A program made the position numbers and the translations under genes. Positions 1 to 8,782 of a DNA stretch of 64,000 nucleotides are shown one piece after another; position 1 is the first letter of the stretch; every line of letters starts with the position of its first letter. Where the stretch lies: contig MABD01000018.1 of NCBI GenBank assembly GCA_002162955.1, forward strand, positions 248,001-312,000, written 5' to 3'. The notes below the pieces were generated by a model. That model saw only the letters and a program-made list of their open reading frames with translations. It was not told where the DNA came from and did no database searches. The DNA is from Gammaproteobacteria bacterium 45_16_T64 (GTDB lineage: Bacteria > Pseudomonadota > Gammaproteobacteria > Pseudomonadales > Ketobacteraceae).

Positions 1-590
1 TTACCACCCCACTGATCTGTACGCCGATTATGGCGCGGGCTTAGAAACTGACTCACCAAATAGCCATGGGCACCGTGTATCTGCACCCCACTAAATCCTG
101 CCTCTTTTGCCAACACTGCGCTGTCGGTAAAACGACGAATAATGTCTTCTATTTCTAACTCGGTTAACGCTCGCGGAGTATTAAATATCTTTTCCAAGCC
201 CCTCTCCAATGGAATCGCCGAGGGAGCAACGGGCTGCTTATTGAGAAATTTGGGGATTTGCTTCCCAGGGTGATTGAGCTGCATCCAGATATGGGCACCA
301 TTCTCCGTTCCCGCTTTTGCGCACGCGCTAAAAGGGGCCAAATCAACCCCCTTTTCCAATACAACCTGCCGCGGCTCGCCCATTGCATCTTTAGCGATCA
401 TCACGTTGCCGGTTACTATCAAGCCAACCCCACCTTGGGCCCACGCACTGTAGAGTCTTGCTAGACTTGCATGAGGCAGCAAGGCTTTGGTCGATTGCTG
501 CTCGCTCATAGCCGACTTAAAAAAACGATTCTTGATAGTGACGCCATTATTTAGCGTTATCGGCGAAGCAATATTCACTGTATCACTCAT
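1..590 (-). CDS. Old Yellow Enzyme-family NAD(P)H:flavin oxidoreductase (partial, C-terminus outside window)
   Basis: The reverse-strand reading frame starts at ATG 588-590 and runs off the left edge, giving about 196 residues of an OYE-type TIM barrel. Visible family features are the start of the barrel (ITLNNGVTIKNRFFKSAM), the GLIVTGNVMI strand, the MQLNHPGKQ segment with the flavin-contacting Gln/His region, and GVQIHGAHGYLVSQFLSP, the classical substrate/FMN-binding His-Gly-Ala-His-Gly motif. These FMN enzymes reduce activated C=C bonds, nitro compounds or quinones with NAD(P)H. The gene lies directly downstream of a NemR-like TetR gene on the same strand, and both carry the same operator-like palindrome, so a nemRA-like electrophile-responsive unit is likely. 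Exact substrate cannot be given; a 2,4-dienoyl-CoA reductase-like member is possible because the C-terminus is not visible. Confidence 0.9.
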   Translation of the reverse strand, partial: MSDTVNIASPITLNNGVTIKNRFFKSAMSEQQSTKALLPHASLARLYSAWAQGGVGLIVTGNVMIAKDAMGEPRQVVLEKGVDLAPFSACAKAGTENGAHIWMQLNHPGKQIPKFLNKQPVAPSAIPLERGLEKIFNTPRALTELEIEDIIRRFTDSAVLAKEAGFSGVQIHGAHGYLVSQFLSPRHNRRTDQWGG

Positions 591-629
591 TGGGCAAACT
601 CCTCTTCTATTCCAGTTATGGTATAAATA

Positions 630-646
630 CTAGACCGGTCGTCTAG
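630..646. promoter_or_regulatory. TetR-type operator upstream of the OYE gene
   Basis: The 17 bases CTAGACCGGTCGTCTAG form a perfect 6-bp inverted repeat (CTAGAC/GTCTAG) around a CGGTC centre, about 40 bp upstream of the OYE start. A near copy lies in front of the adjacent TetR gene at 1294-1310. Shared palindromes before regulator and target are typical of TetR autoregulation; the resemblance to the NemR box (TAGACC...GGTCTA) is from memory. Confidence 0.75.
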
Positions 647-685
647 TTAATGTTTATAAAAAAAGCGCGATACCCGCGCCCATTA

Positions 686-1282
686 TTATGCTCGAAATAA
701 ACTATCTAATAATACCGCCAGCGTCTGCTCTACGGTCGCAGTACTTCCGGTCACTTTCATGCGCAAAAGGCTGCCCTCCCACGCGTTCCAAAATGTTTCT
801 GCCAACAATTCAGCCGTTACATCCTGCCGTATTTGCCCAGCCTCCTGCCCTGCAACCACAATCGGTACAAATCGCTGAAACCACTTACCATAAGCAGAAG
901 ACATGGCAACCTGACACAGGGAACTGCTTGCACCCAACTCCGCAGCCAGATTCCCTAACAAACAGCCCTCTCGACACTCTTTGCGCTTAAACTCCACGAC
1001 CATCCAGCCATAAATTTGCTTGATGATATCTACAGGGGTTTCCGTGGTGTATAGCAAGTAATTATCGAACACTTCCAGCAGTCGATCGATATACAGCTCG
1101 ACGACCTGTGCAGCGTACGCTTCTTTACTATCAAAGTAGTGATAAAAGGAACCCTTAGGTATCTGGACAGCATCCAATATTTGCTTGAGCCCGGTACCGT
1201 TATACCCCTGCTCACACAGCAAATCGATGCCCTTTGCCAGTATCACTTCTCTGTTATGTTCTGTTCGTCTCGGTCTAGCCAT
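686..1282 (-). CDS. TetR-family repressor, NemR-like
   Basis: 198 residues. The N-terminal helix-turn-helix spans about residues 8-55, with the typical recognition region GTGLKQILDAVQIPKGSFYHYF followed by DSKEAY. The C-terminal ligand domain contains Cys103 and the segment REGCLLGNLAAELG with Cys107, matching the redox-sensing cysteine region of NemR-type repressors, which respond to electrophiles or hypochlorite through a conserved cysteine. It lies upstream of the OYE gene on the same strand, with near-identical operators before each gene (630-646 and 1294-1310), so autorepression and control of the OYE gene are inferred. The inducer is unknown. Confidence 0.85.
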   Translation of the reverse strand: MARPRRTEHNREVILAKGIDLLCEQGYNGTGLKQILDAVQIPKGSFYHYFDSKEAYAAQVVELYIDRLLEVFDNYLLYTTETPVDIIKQIYGWMVVEFKRKECREGCLLGNLAAELGASSSLCQVAMSSAYGKWFQRFVPIVVAGQEAGQIRQDVTAELLAETFWNAWEGSLLRMKVTGSTATVEQTLAVLLDSLFRA

Positions 1283-1293
1283 GCCAAACAGTA

Positions 1294-1310
1294 TGCGACC
1301 GGTCGTCTAC
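1294..1310. promoter_or_regulatory. TetR-type operator upstream of the TetR gene
   Basis: TGCGACCGGTCGTCTAC shares the core GACCGGTCGTCTA with the palindrome at 630-646 and lies 12-28 bp upstream of the TetR start codon, consistent with autoregulation. The left half-site is less perfect than in the OYE copy. Confidence 0.65.
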
Positions 1311-1346
1311 AAACTCAATAGCTGATTTGTAAATAACACGTTTACA

Positions 1347-2261
1347 TTATGGAATATGTGGATAATCCATTTCTTTGGCCCAAGGAGCCATCGGCCGACA
1401 GCGCTCAACCACAAACTCAATAAACGACACCAACTTAGAAGGCGGCTGCTTACGGCTCGGATACACCAAATACATCATTTTTTCGGTGAAGGGGAAATCC
1501 AATAATAATGGCAATAACTCACCATTTTGTAACTCTTCATGGGCCAATGCACAAGGTAACATACCGATACCCATGCCACGTTTAAGCACGCTTTTAACCA
1601 GTGACATATCGTTAAGCGCTAACCGAGACTTCAATTCCAGCACCTCAATCCCGTCAGGCCCTTGAAGCTCCCAGGCCGCAGATGGGTGCCTGACGATGCT
1701 ATGGTCGTGTAAGTCTTGAGGGGTACGAGGCACTGGGTTTTTTTCTAAATATTCGGGGCTTGCGCAGATCACCAATTGCGCAGCGCCTAAACTTCTAGCG
1801 ACAAAGCTTGAGTCTGCCAACGGCCCCACGCGGAACGCTGCGTCGTATTCCTCTTCAACCAAATCGACATTACGATTATCTAAGATCAACTCAATCGATA
1901 TTTGCGGATGCAACGATAAGAACTCTTCTAACATATCTTGCAAGAATGGCTCGCCAAACGCGAGCGGCGCACTCACTCGTAACATGCCAGACGGCTCAGC
2001 CTGCATATTGGTGACAAGGCTGTTGGCTTCATCCGCCTCCTCTACCATTTTTGCACAATGGTGATAGTAGGCTTTGCCTGTTTCTGTTGGCTTTAACGCC
2101 CGAGTCGTACGATTGAGTAACCGAACACCCAACCGCTCTTCTAACTGGCTAATTTTTCTGCTCACCGTCGACTTCGGCAACCCTAATTTATCTGCCGCTT
2201 TCGTAAAACTACCCGTATCAACAACTTTGGCAAATACCGCCATCTCATTTAAATCGAACAT
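1347..2261 (-). CDS. LysR-family transcriptional regulator
   Basis: 304 residues with the canonical LysR N-terminal winged HTH: FAKVVDTGSFTKAADKLGLP, then STVSRKISQLEERLGVRLLN. A substrate-binding-type effector domain follows from about residue 90 (SGMLRVSAPLAFGEPFLQD; ELILDNRNVDLVEEEYDAAF). Its length is usual for the family. It resembles the large AaeR/DmlR-like subgroup by the RLLNRTTRALKPTETG region. It neighbours the TetR/OYE unit and an exported protein on the same strand, and the target is not evident because no divergent enzyme gene is present. Confidence 0.85.
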   Translation of the reverse strand: MFDLNEMAVFAKVVDTGSFTKAADKLGLPKSTVSRKISQLEERLGVRLLNRTTRALKPTETGKAYYHHCAKMVEEADEANSLVTNMQAEPSGMLRVSAPLAFGEPFLQDMLEEFLSLHPQISIELILDNRNVDLVEEEYDAAFRVGPLADSSFVARSLGAAQLVICASPEYLEKNPVPRTPQDLHDHSIVRHPSAAWELQGPDGIEVLELKSRLALNDMSLVKSVLKRGMGIGMLPCALAHEELQNGELLPLLLDFPFTEKMMYLVYPSRKQPPSKLVSFIEFVVERCRPMAPWAKEMDYPHIP

Positions 2262-2355
2262 CTATCTCCGCCCTAACAAAGAAAATACAGCTTAACCAGC
2301 TTCAAGGACAATACGCTTTTTTTGTCCTCGGGGCATTAGAAACTTATTCCTGCCA

Positions 2356-2880
2356 CTACCGAAGACGGCCCGTATAGGGAATATAACGCCCATCGAGATG
2401 GCGAAAAAACAGGTTACAAGCCGTCAACTCATAGCGTCCTCTAGAGAGTCGCTCTACATACGGGTTTAATTCCAGCACCACAGGTACCGCCGACGCGGCG
2501 GTCAATTCGCCTTTGTACATTGCCAATAAGGCCTGATATAACTGATGCTTTTTGCCTGCATTTTGCCTTCCTATAGACGAATCCACCTCCCCCCGAGGCA
2601 TTCTGATCAACAAATTGCCACTACATGCTGGGGCTGCAATAGGGAACGTTGCACGGCTTATTTCGAATTCAAATTGCCCACCCTCGATTAAAAAATCCTG
2701 CTCTGACATTTCAGCAAATGACACAAAATTATTGCGCGTCAGCGAATACTCGAGGTGATAATAATCCAACTTCCCTGCCGTAACGGCGACAACCTCAACA
2801 GCTCCGATACTTTGCTTCGCAAACACCGCACACACAACCAACAAAACCCAACGCACCACCCCCAAATTGGCCTCCCGCAC
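2356..2880 (-). CDS. Hypothetical exported protein
   Basis: 174 residues from a GTG start, with a hydrophobic N-terminal segment (VVRWVLLVVCAVFA) that looks like a signal peptide ending near residue 26. The mature part is beta-rich (KLDYYHLEYSLTRNNFV, GQFEFEISRATF) and has cysteines in PACSGNLLI and TACNLFF that could form a disulfide in the periplasm. No family recognised. It follows sfsA on the same strand with a gap of about 65 bp, so it may be co-transcribed. An internal GTG start near 2840 is an alternative. Confidence 0.55.
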   Translation of the reverse strand: MREANLGVVRWVLLVVCAVFAKQSIGAVEVVAVTAGKLDYYHLEYSLTRNNFVSFAEMSEQDFLIEGGQFEFEISRATFPIAAPACSGNLLIRMPRGEVDSSIGRQNAGKKHQLYQALLAMYKGELTAASAVPVVLELNPYVERLSRGRYELTACNLFFRHLDGRYIPYTGRLR

Positions 2881-2945
2881 AACTGAATAAACACTTGAAC
2901 AAACACTAAGGTCAGGTAAATTGTAGCTTGTATATCAAACACCGC

Positions 2946-3668
2946 TTACAACGACAGGTCCACCGGTAGCTCCCGCTTCAACACAATCTCTGTTGACGAC
3001 ATATTTGCCTGCCACGCAATAATTTCCACTCCAACCTGCGCTGCCAGCCTAAGTGTTTTACCGTATTCAGGGTCAATTTCATCTGCCGGACGCACCGACT
3101 CAATCCCAGAGTGTTGCACGCAAAAAAGCAGTACTGCACGCTCTCCCCCTTCTACCACAGCGATCAACTCCCTTAGATGCTTACGCCCCCGTTCGGTAAC
3201 AGCATCAGGAAATGACCCGTCCGAGCCTACCGACAACGTGACATTCTTCACCTCGACATAACACGCAGACCGCCCTTCACTCTCCAACAGTAAATCAATT
3301 CGGCTATTTTCAGCACCGTACTTCACCTCCCTTCGAATGCTGGAATACCCTGATAACGCAGGAATAACATCACCCTCAACGGCCTCTTGCACCAACTTAT
3401 TCGCAAGACCAGTGTTAATCCCCGCGAGCGGAAACTCTGACCCAACATCACCGACACTGACCAACTCCCACGTATGGCGATACTTTCTCTTATCGTTGTG
3501 ACTGTCAGAGAACCACACGCGACTACCCGGCTCTGCGCAATTCTTCATGGACCCAGTATTGGGGCAATGAATGGTAATTTCGCTCCCATCTTCGCAACGC
3601 ACGTCCGCTAAGAATCGTTTATAACGCTTGATTAGCGTGCCAGTTAGTAACGGTTCGGAGTATTTCAT
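2946..3668 (-). CDS. sfsA: Sugar fermentation stimulation protein SfsA homologue
   Basis: 240 residues, the usual SfsA size. Family hallmarks are visible: KRYKRFLADVRCEDG near the N-terminus, IHCPNTGSMKNCAEPGSRVWFSDS with the NTGSM motif, ENSRIDLLLE, CYVEVKNVTLS and FPDAVTERGRKHLRELI. These carry the acidic/Lys residues (D...EVK) of a nuclease-like fold. SfsA is reported as a DNA-binding or nuclease-fold protein linked to maltose metabolism, but its true role is unsettled. It sits divergently upstream of dksA, the same neighbourhood as in Pseudomonas, which supports the assignment. Confidence 0.93.
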   Translation of the reverse strand: MKYSEPLLTGTLIKRYKRFLADVRCEDGSEITIHCPNTGSMKNCAEPGSRVWFSDSHNDKRKYRHTWELVSVGDVGSEFPLAGINTGLANKLVQEAVEGDVIPALSGYSSIRREVKYGAENSRIDLLLESEGRSACYVEVKNVTLSVGSDGSFPDAVTERGRKHLRELIAVVEGGERAVLLFCVQHSGIESVRPADEIDPEYGKTLRLAAQVGVEIIAWQANMSSTEIVLKRELPVDLSL

Positions 3669-4143
3669 TTACAGCAATCCTCTTTAATATTCAAAATCAA
3701 CCACTTACTTATACAGGTTCTATTTTACCCAGCAACCCTAGGAACATAATTAGGTGTTCAAAAATACTGAATTTCGCCCCCTGATAGCGCACCCAAAATA
3801 CCGTAATCCAATAAAGCAGCAGAACCAACGAGTGTATCCACAAGTGTATATTAAGTAACGAAGTGTAAATTTAACTATTCACAGTGCTGATAAATGGGTA
3901 TATGATCGAGCGCTGTTGATAAGCACTTGAGCCACTTCAACAACAAAAATAATAATATAATTAATATAACGATCCGCTATCAAATAGCGCTTCTTTAATG
4001 AATAAAGAAGTACGCAATGTTATCTGTCATATTGGGAAGGTATAGTGCTTTTCCGTGAATATGACCGAAAATACATTGAGGATTTGCCAATCTTAGTGAT
4101 TCTTGCTATAGATCACAGATTGACCAGTTGCGAGGAATGACCA
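3669..4143. other. Long divergent intergenic region between sfsA and dksA
   Basis: About 475 bp without a convincing gene. It is AT-rich toward dksA (AATAATATAATTAATATAAC around 3950-3970), as expected for promoters. I see no strong hairpin terminator, operator or structured RNA. dksA promoters must lie here but cannot be pinned down by eye. Confidence 0.5.
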
Positions 4144-4593
4144 ATGGCAACAACGAAACCGAACAAGAAGGTAGTAGACCTATCACGCTCAAGCTTCACT
4201 CCATACGAGGAAGCAAAAGGCGAAGAGTACATGAACGACAACCAGCTGGAACACTTCCGGCAAATATTGACTGCTTGGCGGCAAGAGTTAATGGAAGAAG
4301 TTGATCGTACAGTACACCACTTGCAAGACGAACCTAACAACTTACCCGACGCAGCCGACCGCGCCACTCAAGAAGAAGAGTTTAGCCTTGAGCTAAGAAC
4401 TCGCGATAGAGAACGAAAACTCATTCGTAAAATCGGCAAATCCCTTGAAGAAATTGAATCGGGCGATTATGGCTGGTGTGAAACCTGCGGAATTGAAGTA
4501 GGCATACGCCGACTCGAAGCTCGCCCCACCGCCACTCTTTGCATCGACTGCAAAACACTTCAAGAAATCAAAGAAAAACAGTGGGGGACCTAA
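4144..4593 (+). CDS. dksA: RNA polymerase-binding transcription factor DksA
   Basis: 149 residues, matching the approximately 150 usual for DksA. The coiled-coil tip carries the acidic pair in NLPDAADRATQEEEF, needed to act on the RNA polymerase secondary channel with ppGpp. The C-terminal zinc finger has all four cysteines (CETCGIEVG...CIDCKTLQEI). DksA mediates the stringent response at rRNA and amino-acid promoters. Followed by a strong intrinsic terminator at 4612-4643, so it is largely a single transcription unit, and then gluQ, the classical dksA-gluQ arrangement. Confidence 0.98.
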   Translation: MATTKPNKKVVDLSRSSFTPYEEAKGEEYMNDNQLEHFRQILTAWRQELMEEVDRTVHHLQDEPNNLPDAADRATQEEEFSLELRTRDRERKLIRKIGKSLEEIESGDYGWCETCGIEVGIRRLEARPTATLCIDCKTLQEIKEKQWGT

Positions 4594-4611
4594 CTCCATA
4601 CACTGACACAG

Positions 4612-4643
4612 AAAGGAGCGTGTAACTACGCTCCTTTTTTGTT
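4612..4643 (+). terminator. Intrinsic terminator after dksA
   Basis: The 10-bp stem AAAGGAGCGT / ACGCTCCTTT around the loop GTAACT is followed by a T-run. A hairpin between dksA and gluQ is also known in other proteobacteria, where it limits gluQ read-through. Confidence 0.9.
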
Positions 4644-4679
4644 TGCCCCCACGTTAACCACTCATCCCTTACGTTGAAT

Positions 4680-5585
4680 ATGCAGCAATATGTAGGTCGC
4701 TTTGCCCCCTCACCAACAGGCCCTCTCCATTTCGGCTCATTGCTCACTGCAGTAGCAAGCTACCTTGATGCAAAATCCAACGACGGTTTATGGCTGGTAC
4801 GAATTGAAGACCTAGACCCACCGAGAGAGATTCCCGGGGCTACGGCAAACATCCTATCCACACTGGAAAGCTATCACCTGCACTGGGATCAAGACGTTGT
4901 CTACCAAAGTCAACGCCACAAACATTATGACGCCGCTATTCAACAATTACTGTCTCGTGGCAAAGCCTTTTATTGTACCTGCACTCGTAAACAGCTCTCG
5001 CAACAATCCGAACAATCCGGGACAGCCTACCCTGGCAATTGCCGGGGGTGCTCGCAAGAACCCAGCGCCCCCCACAGCATACGCTTGCAGGTCAATGCCA
5101 AACCGGTGACCATTCAAGATGACCTACAGGGCCCATACCAACAGAACATTGAACAATATGTCGGGGATTTCATTATCCGGCGCAAAGACAAGCTGTACGC
5201 TTATCACATTGCCGTCGTAGTCGACGACCATGAACAGAAAATTAGCCATATCGTAAGAGGCATCGACCTGCTCGATAACACGCCAAGGCAACAATACTTA
5301 CAACATCAACTGGGGTTTCTTGCCCCGCAATATTGCCACCTCCCTATCGTCGTCAACTCACAGGGCCAAAAATTAAGCAAACAGACATTTGCCACTCCAG
5401 TCCCCAGCACACAGTGCAATCTCTATCTATGGCACGCCTTAACAGCACTCGGATTAGCACCCGCACCAGAACTCAAATTAGAAACGACTGAAACACAACT
5501 AGCTTGGGGTATCTCTGTCTGGAACAAGGACAAGCTTAAGGGGCTAAAATCGATTCCCTCCACCTCCGTCGCAATCGATGTATAA
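4680..5585 (+). CDS. gluQ: Glutamyl-Q tRNA(Asp) synthetase
   Basis: About 301 residues from ATG 4680; an in-frame TTG two codons earlier (4674) is an alternative. It is a catalytic-domain-only paralogue of glutamyl-tRNA synthetase: RFAPSPTGPLHFGSLLTA contains the HIGH-like HFGS motif, RIEDLDPPRE follows, and KLSKQT is the KMSKS-like loop. The zinc-site cysteines are in YCTCTRKQL and PGNCRGC. The anticodon-binding domain is absent, as expected. The enzyme attaches glutamate to queuosine at the wobble base of tRNA(Asp). Position directly after dksA is typical and expression likely depends on dksA read-through. Confidence 0.95.
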   Translation: MQQYVGRFAPSPTGPLHFGSLLTAVASYLDAKSNDGLWLVRIEDLDPPREIPGATANILSTLESYHLHWDQDVVYQSQRHKHYDAAIQQLLSRGKAFYCTCTRKQLSQQSEQSGTAYPGNCRGCSQEPSAPHSIRLQVNAKPVTIQDDLQGPYQQNIEQYVGDFIIRRKDKLYAYHIAVVVDDHEQKISHIVRGIDLLDNTPRQQYLQHQLGFLAPQYCHLPIVVNSQGQKLSKQTFATPVPSTQCNLYLWHALTALGLAPAPELKLETTETQLAWGISVWNKDKLKGLKSIPSTSVAIDV

Positions 5586-5634
5586 TCAATCCAACCGACT
5601 CGACAAACAATCTTGACAGAGTGCAAATCGAACC

Positions 5635-5811
5635 ATGTATATTGACCGACTTGTGTTACTTCTTATTGCAGGCGGATTCGTCTTATCACCTTCCATTATG
5701 CAATGGTGGGCTGAGGGTGGCACCGCGTGGTATAGGCCTTACTTAGTGTGGGCAATTCTGATCGGGCTCACGTTCTGGATCACCAAAAGTAGAGACCTAG
5801 ATGAGCTTTAG
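5635..5811 (+). CDS. cbrX: Small membrane protein upstream of cbrA (CbrX-like)
   Basis: A 58-residue frame, ATG 5635 to TAG 5811, begins MYIDRLVLLLIAGGFVLSPS and ends with a second hydrophobic stretch (YLVWAILIGLTFWIT) and a short charged tail. This suggests two short membrane segments. Its stop overlaps the cbrA start (ATGAGCTTTAG), a layout that implies translational coupling. From memory, a small gene named cbrX overlapping cbrA is described in Pseudomonas putida; position and size match, sequence identity was not checked. Its job is unknown, possibly only setting CbrA translation. Confidence 0.75.
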   Translation: MYIDRLVLLLIAGGFVLSPSIMQWWAEGGTAWYRPYLVWAILIGLTFWITKSRDLDEL

Positions 5812-8782
5812 TCTTACCCAAATATTTCTTATTGGCATCAGCTACCTTTCCTTTGTCTTTCTTGTCGCCTACTTTACCGAGCAAGGCTACTTACCGGCAA
5901 AGTTTGTTCGTCACCCCGCGGTCTACGTACTTTCCCTCGGCGTCTTTGCAAGTGCCTGGGCAATCTATGGAGCGGTAGGGTTCGCCAGCCGCTTTGGCTT
6001 TAACTTCATCGCTTACTACCTGGGGATATCAGCGGCCTTTATGTTGGGGCCGATACTACTTGCCCCCATCCTAAAACTCATCAAGAACTACCAGCTTGGC
6101 TCACTCGCCGACCTATTAGCCTTTCGCTATCGCAGCCCATGGGTTGGTGCATTAGTGACGCTTTGCATGCTCATTGGCATCATGCCCTTACTGGCACTGC
6201 AAATTCAGGCTGTCGCAGACACCATCCATATACTCAATCAAGAAACCTCCCCCAACACGTTAGCTTTTATATTCTGCTGTGTGATTATTTTGTTCGCCAT
6301 TTTATTTGGCGCTAGGCACATATCCACTCGGGATAAACATGAAGGCCTTGTTATCGCCATTGCGTTTGAATCCTTGATTAAGATTATCGGCATGGTCAGC
6401 ATTGGTATCTTTGTTTTATTCAATGTATTCGATGGCCCCACAGGGTTGCAGCAATGGCTTACTGACAATCCTTACGCCACTGAGACTCTGTACGCCCCGT
6501 TAAAAGAAGGCCCTTGGCGCAGTATTGTGGCGGCATTTTTCTTTTCAGCAGTCGTTACACCTCATATGTTCCATATGGCCTTTACTGAAAACCTGAACCC
6601 TCGAGCATTACTTACCGCAAGTTGGGGACTTCCTCTTTATCTATTCATTCTTGCTCTGCCCATTCCAATCATTCTGTGGAGCTCAACCATTGTCCAACCC
6701 GATGTGGCGGCCGAATACGTCACACTAGGCGTGCCGATGGCACTCAATTCACCGACTTTTTCATTAATAGCGTTTGTCACTGGCCTGTCCGCTTCTAGTG
6801 GCGTCATTATCGTCTGCACACTCGCATTGTCCGCCATGTGCTTAAACCACCTGGTACTCCCTCTATCCCCCGTAAATACTCAAAACAACCTCTATAGCTG
6901 GTTACTTTGGACAAGAAGAGCGCTGATCGCCTTTATTATCCTGGCCAGTTACATTATCTACCGCGTCATGGCTGGGCGGCATTCTTTATCTGAACTCGGC
7001 TTTTTAACTTTTGTCGCTACGATGCAGTTTGTACCAGGCCTTTTCGGTGTGCTTTTTTGGCCAAAAGCGAATCGATACGGCTTTATCACCGGACTACTTT
7101 CAGGTATCTCTGTATGGGTTTTCTTGCTCCTACTGCCCATACTGTTTGATTACCAAGTAACCATCAATATACCGCTATTGATACATGACACCTTTCCACA
7201 AGGAGATAATAGCTACTTAGCGGCAACTGTCGCCATTTTTGTCAATTGCATGGTGTTTGCCACCATTTCAGTCTTCACCAACGCTAGCACATCGGAAAAC
7301 CTCGCGGCAGAAACGTGCAACGTCGACAACCTGCGTCGCTCTTATCGATGGGAGCTTTCAGTAAGTAATAGTCGCGAGTTCATTGAGCGACTGACTAAAC
7401 CGCTAGGGGCAACCACCGCCCGAAGGGAGGTCGAACTTGCACTACATGACCTTGCGATGAGCCTTGATGAGACCCGCCCCTACTCTCTTCGACGTCTAAG
7501 AGACCAGCTAGAAACCAACCTATCGGGATTGCTAGGGCCATCCGTAGCGCATGAAATCATCGATGAAGCGCTACCCTATGTCATGCACTCCGACGAATCA
7601 GCAGTCCAAGATATCCACCATACCGAGAGCAGACTTGAGGAATATCATCACAAATTGACTGGCCTCGCGGCAGAACTCGATAACCTTCGCCGCTTTCACC
7701 GCCAAACCCTACAAGACTTGCCCATGGGTGTATGCTCCCTCGGCCTCGATGGCGAGGTATTCGGGTGGAACCACTCGATGGTTAAGATCACCAACATTCC
7801 TGTTGGCGACATTGTTGGCTCCAGCTTAGACCACCTACCCGAGCCTTGGCGCAGCCTGCTTCAACAACTCAGCGTCGGCCCAGAAACCCACGAATATAAA
7901 AAAGAAGTTGAATCCCAAGGCGTCACACGCTGGCTCAACCTCCATAAAGCGTCGATCAGAGCGGAGAATCAAACCAAATCCCACGGCGGCCTGGTTATCG
8001 TAGTTGAGGACCTCACAGAGACCCGCATGCTCGAACATAAACTCGCACACAATGAACGACTCGCCTCTGTAGGTCGACTTGCAGCAGGTGTCGCACATGA
8101 GATAGGCAACCCTATCACCGGTATCGCCTGCCTCGCTCAAAACCTTCAATATGAGTCTGACAACCCTGACATTGTTGAAATGTCCAATGAGATAGTAGAG
8201 CAGACCAAACGCGTGACACGCATCGTGCAATCCCTGGTGAATTTTAGTCATAGCGGCACAAACAAAGTCATTCAGGCTCCTGTTTCACTGAGAGAATGCG
8301 CTCAAGAAGCATTTGACCTTCTTAAATTAAGCGGCGACGAAAAAACAGAGAACTTTACTAACGACATTGATGCCGATCATATAATAAGTGGCGACAGACA
8401 GCGCATCACTCAAATATTTATCAATTTACTCAGCAATGCACGAGATGCTTCTAGCATCGACTCCCCCATTGTTACCCGAAGTGTTACCCGAAACCATACG
8501 GTAACTTTGGAAGTTGAAGACAGGGGCTGCGGGATTCCCGAAAACATTAAGGAAAGTATTTACGAACCTTTCGTTACCTCAAAAGACCCTGGAAAAGGCA
8601 CAGGACTAGGGATGGCGGTGGTATACAGCATTATCGAAGAACATTTTGGCCATATTTCTATCGACAGCCCTATCAGCACCGATTATAAAGGAACACGTGT
8701 TACCATAACGTTACCCCGTTACCGTGAAAATGACGAAATATCACCCAGCAACAACAATGGTGAGGAGAGCAACACCCTATGA
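5801..8782 (+). CDS. cbrA: Sensor histidine kinase CbrA with SLC5-type transporter domain
   Basis: 993 residues. Residues 1 to about 500 form a sodium/solute symporter (SLC5)-like domain with about 13 membrane segments. A linker with coiled coil (about 600-640) and a PAS domain (DLPMGVCSLGLDGEVFGWN) follow. Then come a dimerisation domain with phospho-acceptor His766 (AGVAHEIGNPITGI) and an ATPase domain (NLLSNARDAS N-box, DRGCGIPE G1, GKGTGLGMAVV G2). CbrA controls carbon and nitrogen source use in Pseudomonas with CbrB, and its transporter domain is reported to transport histidine. It overlaps the cbrX-like gene upstream and cbrB downstream (ATGA), so the three form one operon. No receiver domain is fused. 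Confidence 0.95.
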   Translation: MSFSLTQIFLIGISYLSFVFLVAYFTEQGYLPAKFVRHPAVYVLSLGVFASAWAIYGAVGFASRFGFNFIAYYLGISAAFMLGPILLAPILKLIKNYQLGSLADLLAFRYRSPWVGALVTLCMLIGIMPLLALQIQAVADTIHILNQETSPNTLAFIFCCVIILFAILFGARHISTRDKHEGLVIAIAFESLIKIIGMVSIGIFVLFNVFDGPTGLQQWLTDNPYATETLYAPLKEGPWRSIVAAFFFSAVVTPHMFHMAFTENLNPRALLTASWGLPLYLFILALPIPIILWSSTIVQPDVAAEYVTLGVPMALNSPTFSLIAFVTGLSASSGVIIVCTLALSAMCLNHLVLPLSPVNTQNNLYSWLLWTRRALIAFIILASYIIYRVMAGRHSLSELGFLTFVATMQFVPGLFGVLFWPKANRYGFITGLLSGISVWVFLLLLPILFDYQVTINIPLLIHDTFPQGDNSYLAATVAIFVNCMVFATISVFTNASTSENLAAETCNVDNLRRSYRWELSVSNSREFIERLTKPLGATTARREVELALHDLAMSLDETRPYSLRRLRDQLETNLSGLLGPSVAHEIIDEALPYVMHSDESAVQDIHHTESRLEEYHHKLTGLAAELDNLRRFHRQTLQDLPMGVCSLGLDGEVFGWNHSMVKITNIPVGDIVGSSLDHLPEPWRSLLQQLSVGPETHEYKKEVESQGVTRWLNLHKASIRAENQTKSHGGLVIVVEDLTETRMLEHKLAHNERLASVGRLAAGVAHEIGNPITGIACLAQNLQYESDNPDIVEMSNEIVEQTKRVTRIVQSLVNFSHSGTNKVIQAPVSLRECAQEAFDLLKLSGDEKTENFTNDIDADHIISGDRQRITQIFINLLSNARDASSIDSPIVTRSVTRNHTVTLEVEDRGCGIPENIKESIYEPFVTSKDPGKGTGLGMAVVYSIIEEHFGHISIDSPISTDYKGTRVTITLPRYRENDEISPSNNNGEESNTL

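Noticed and set aside
7835-8251. 138-codon minus-strand frame inside cbrA
   Set aside because: Antisense shadow of the kinase core with no family features or ribosome site.
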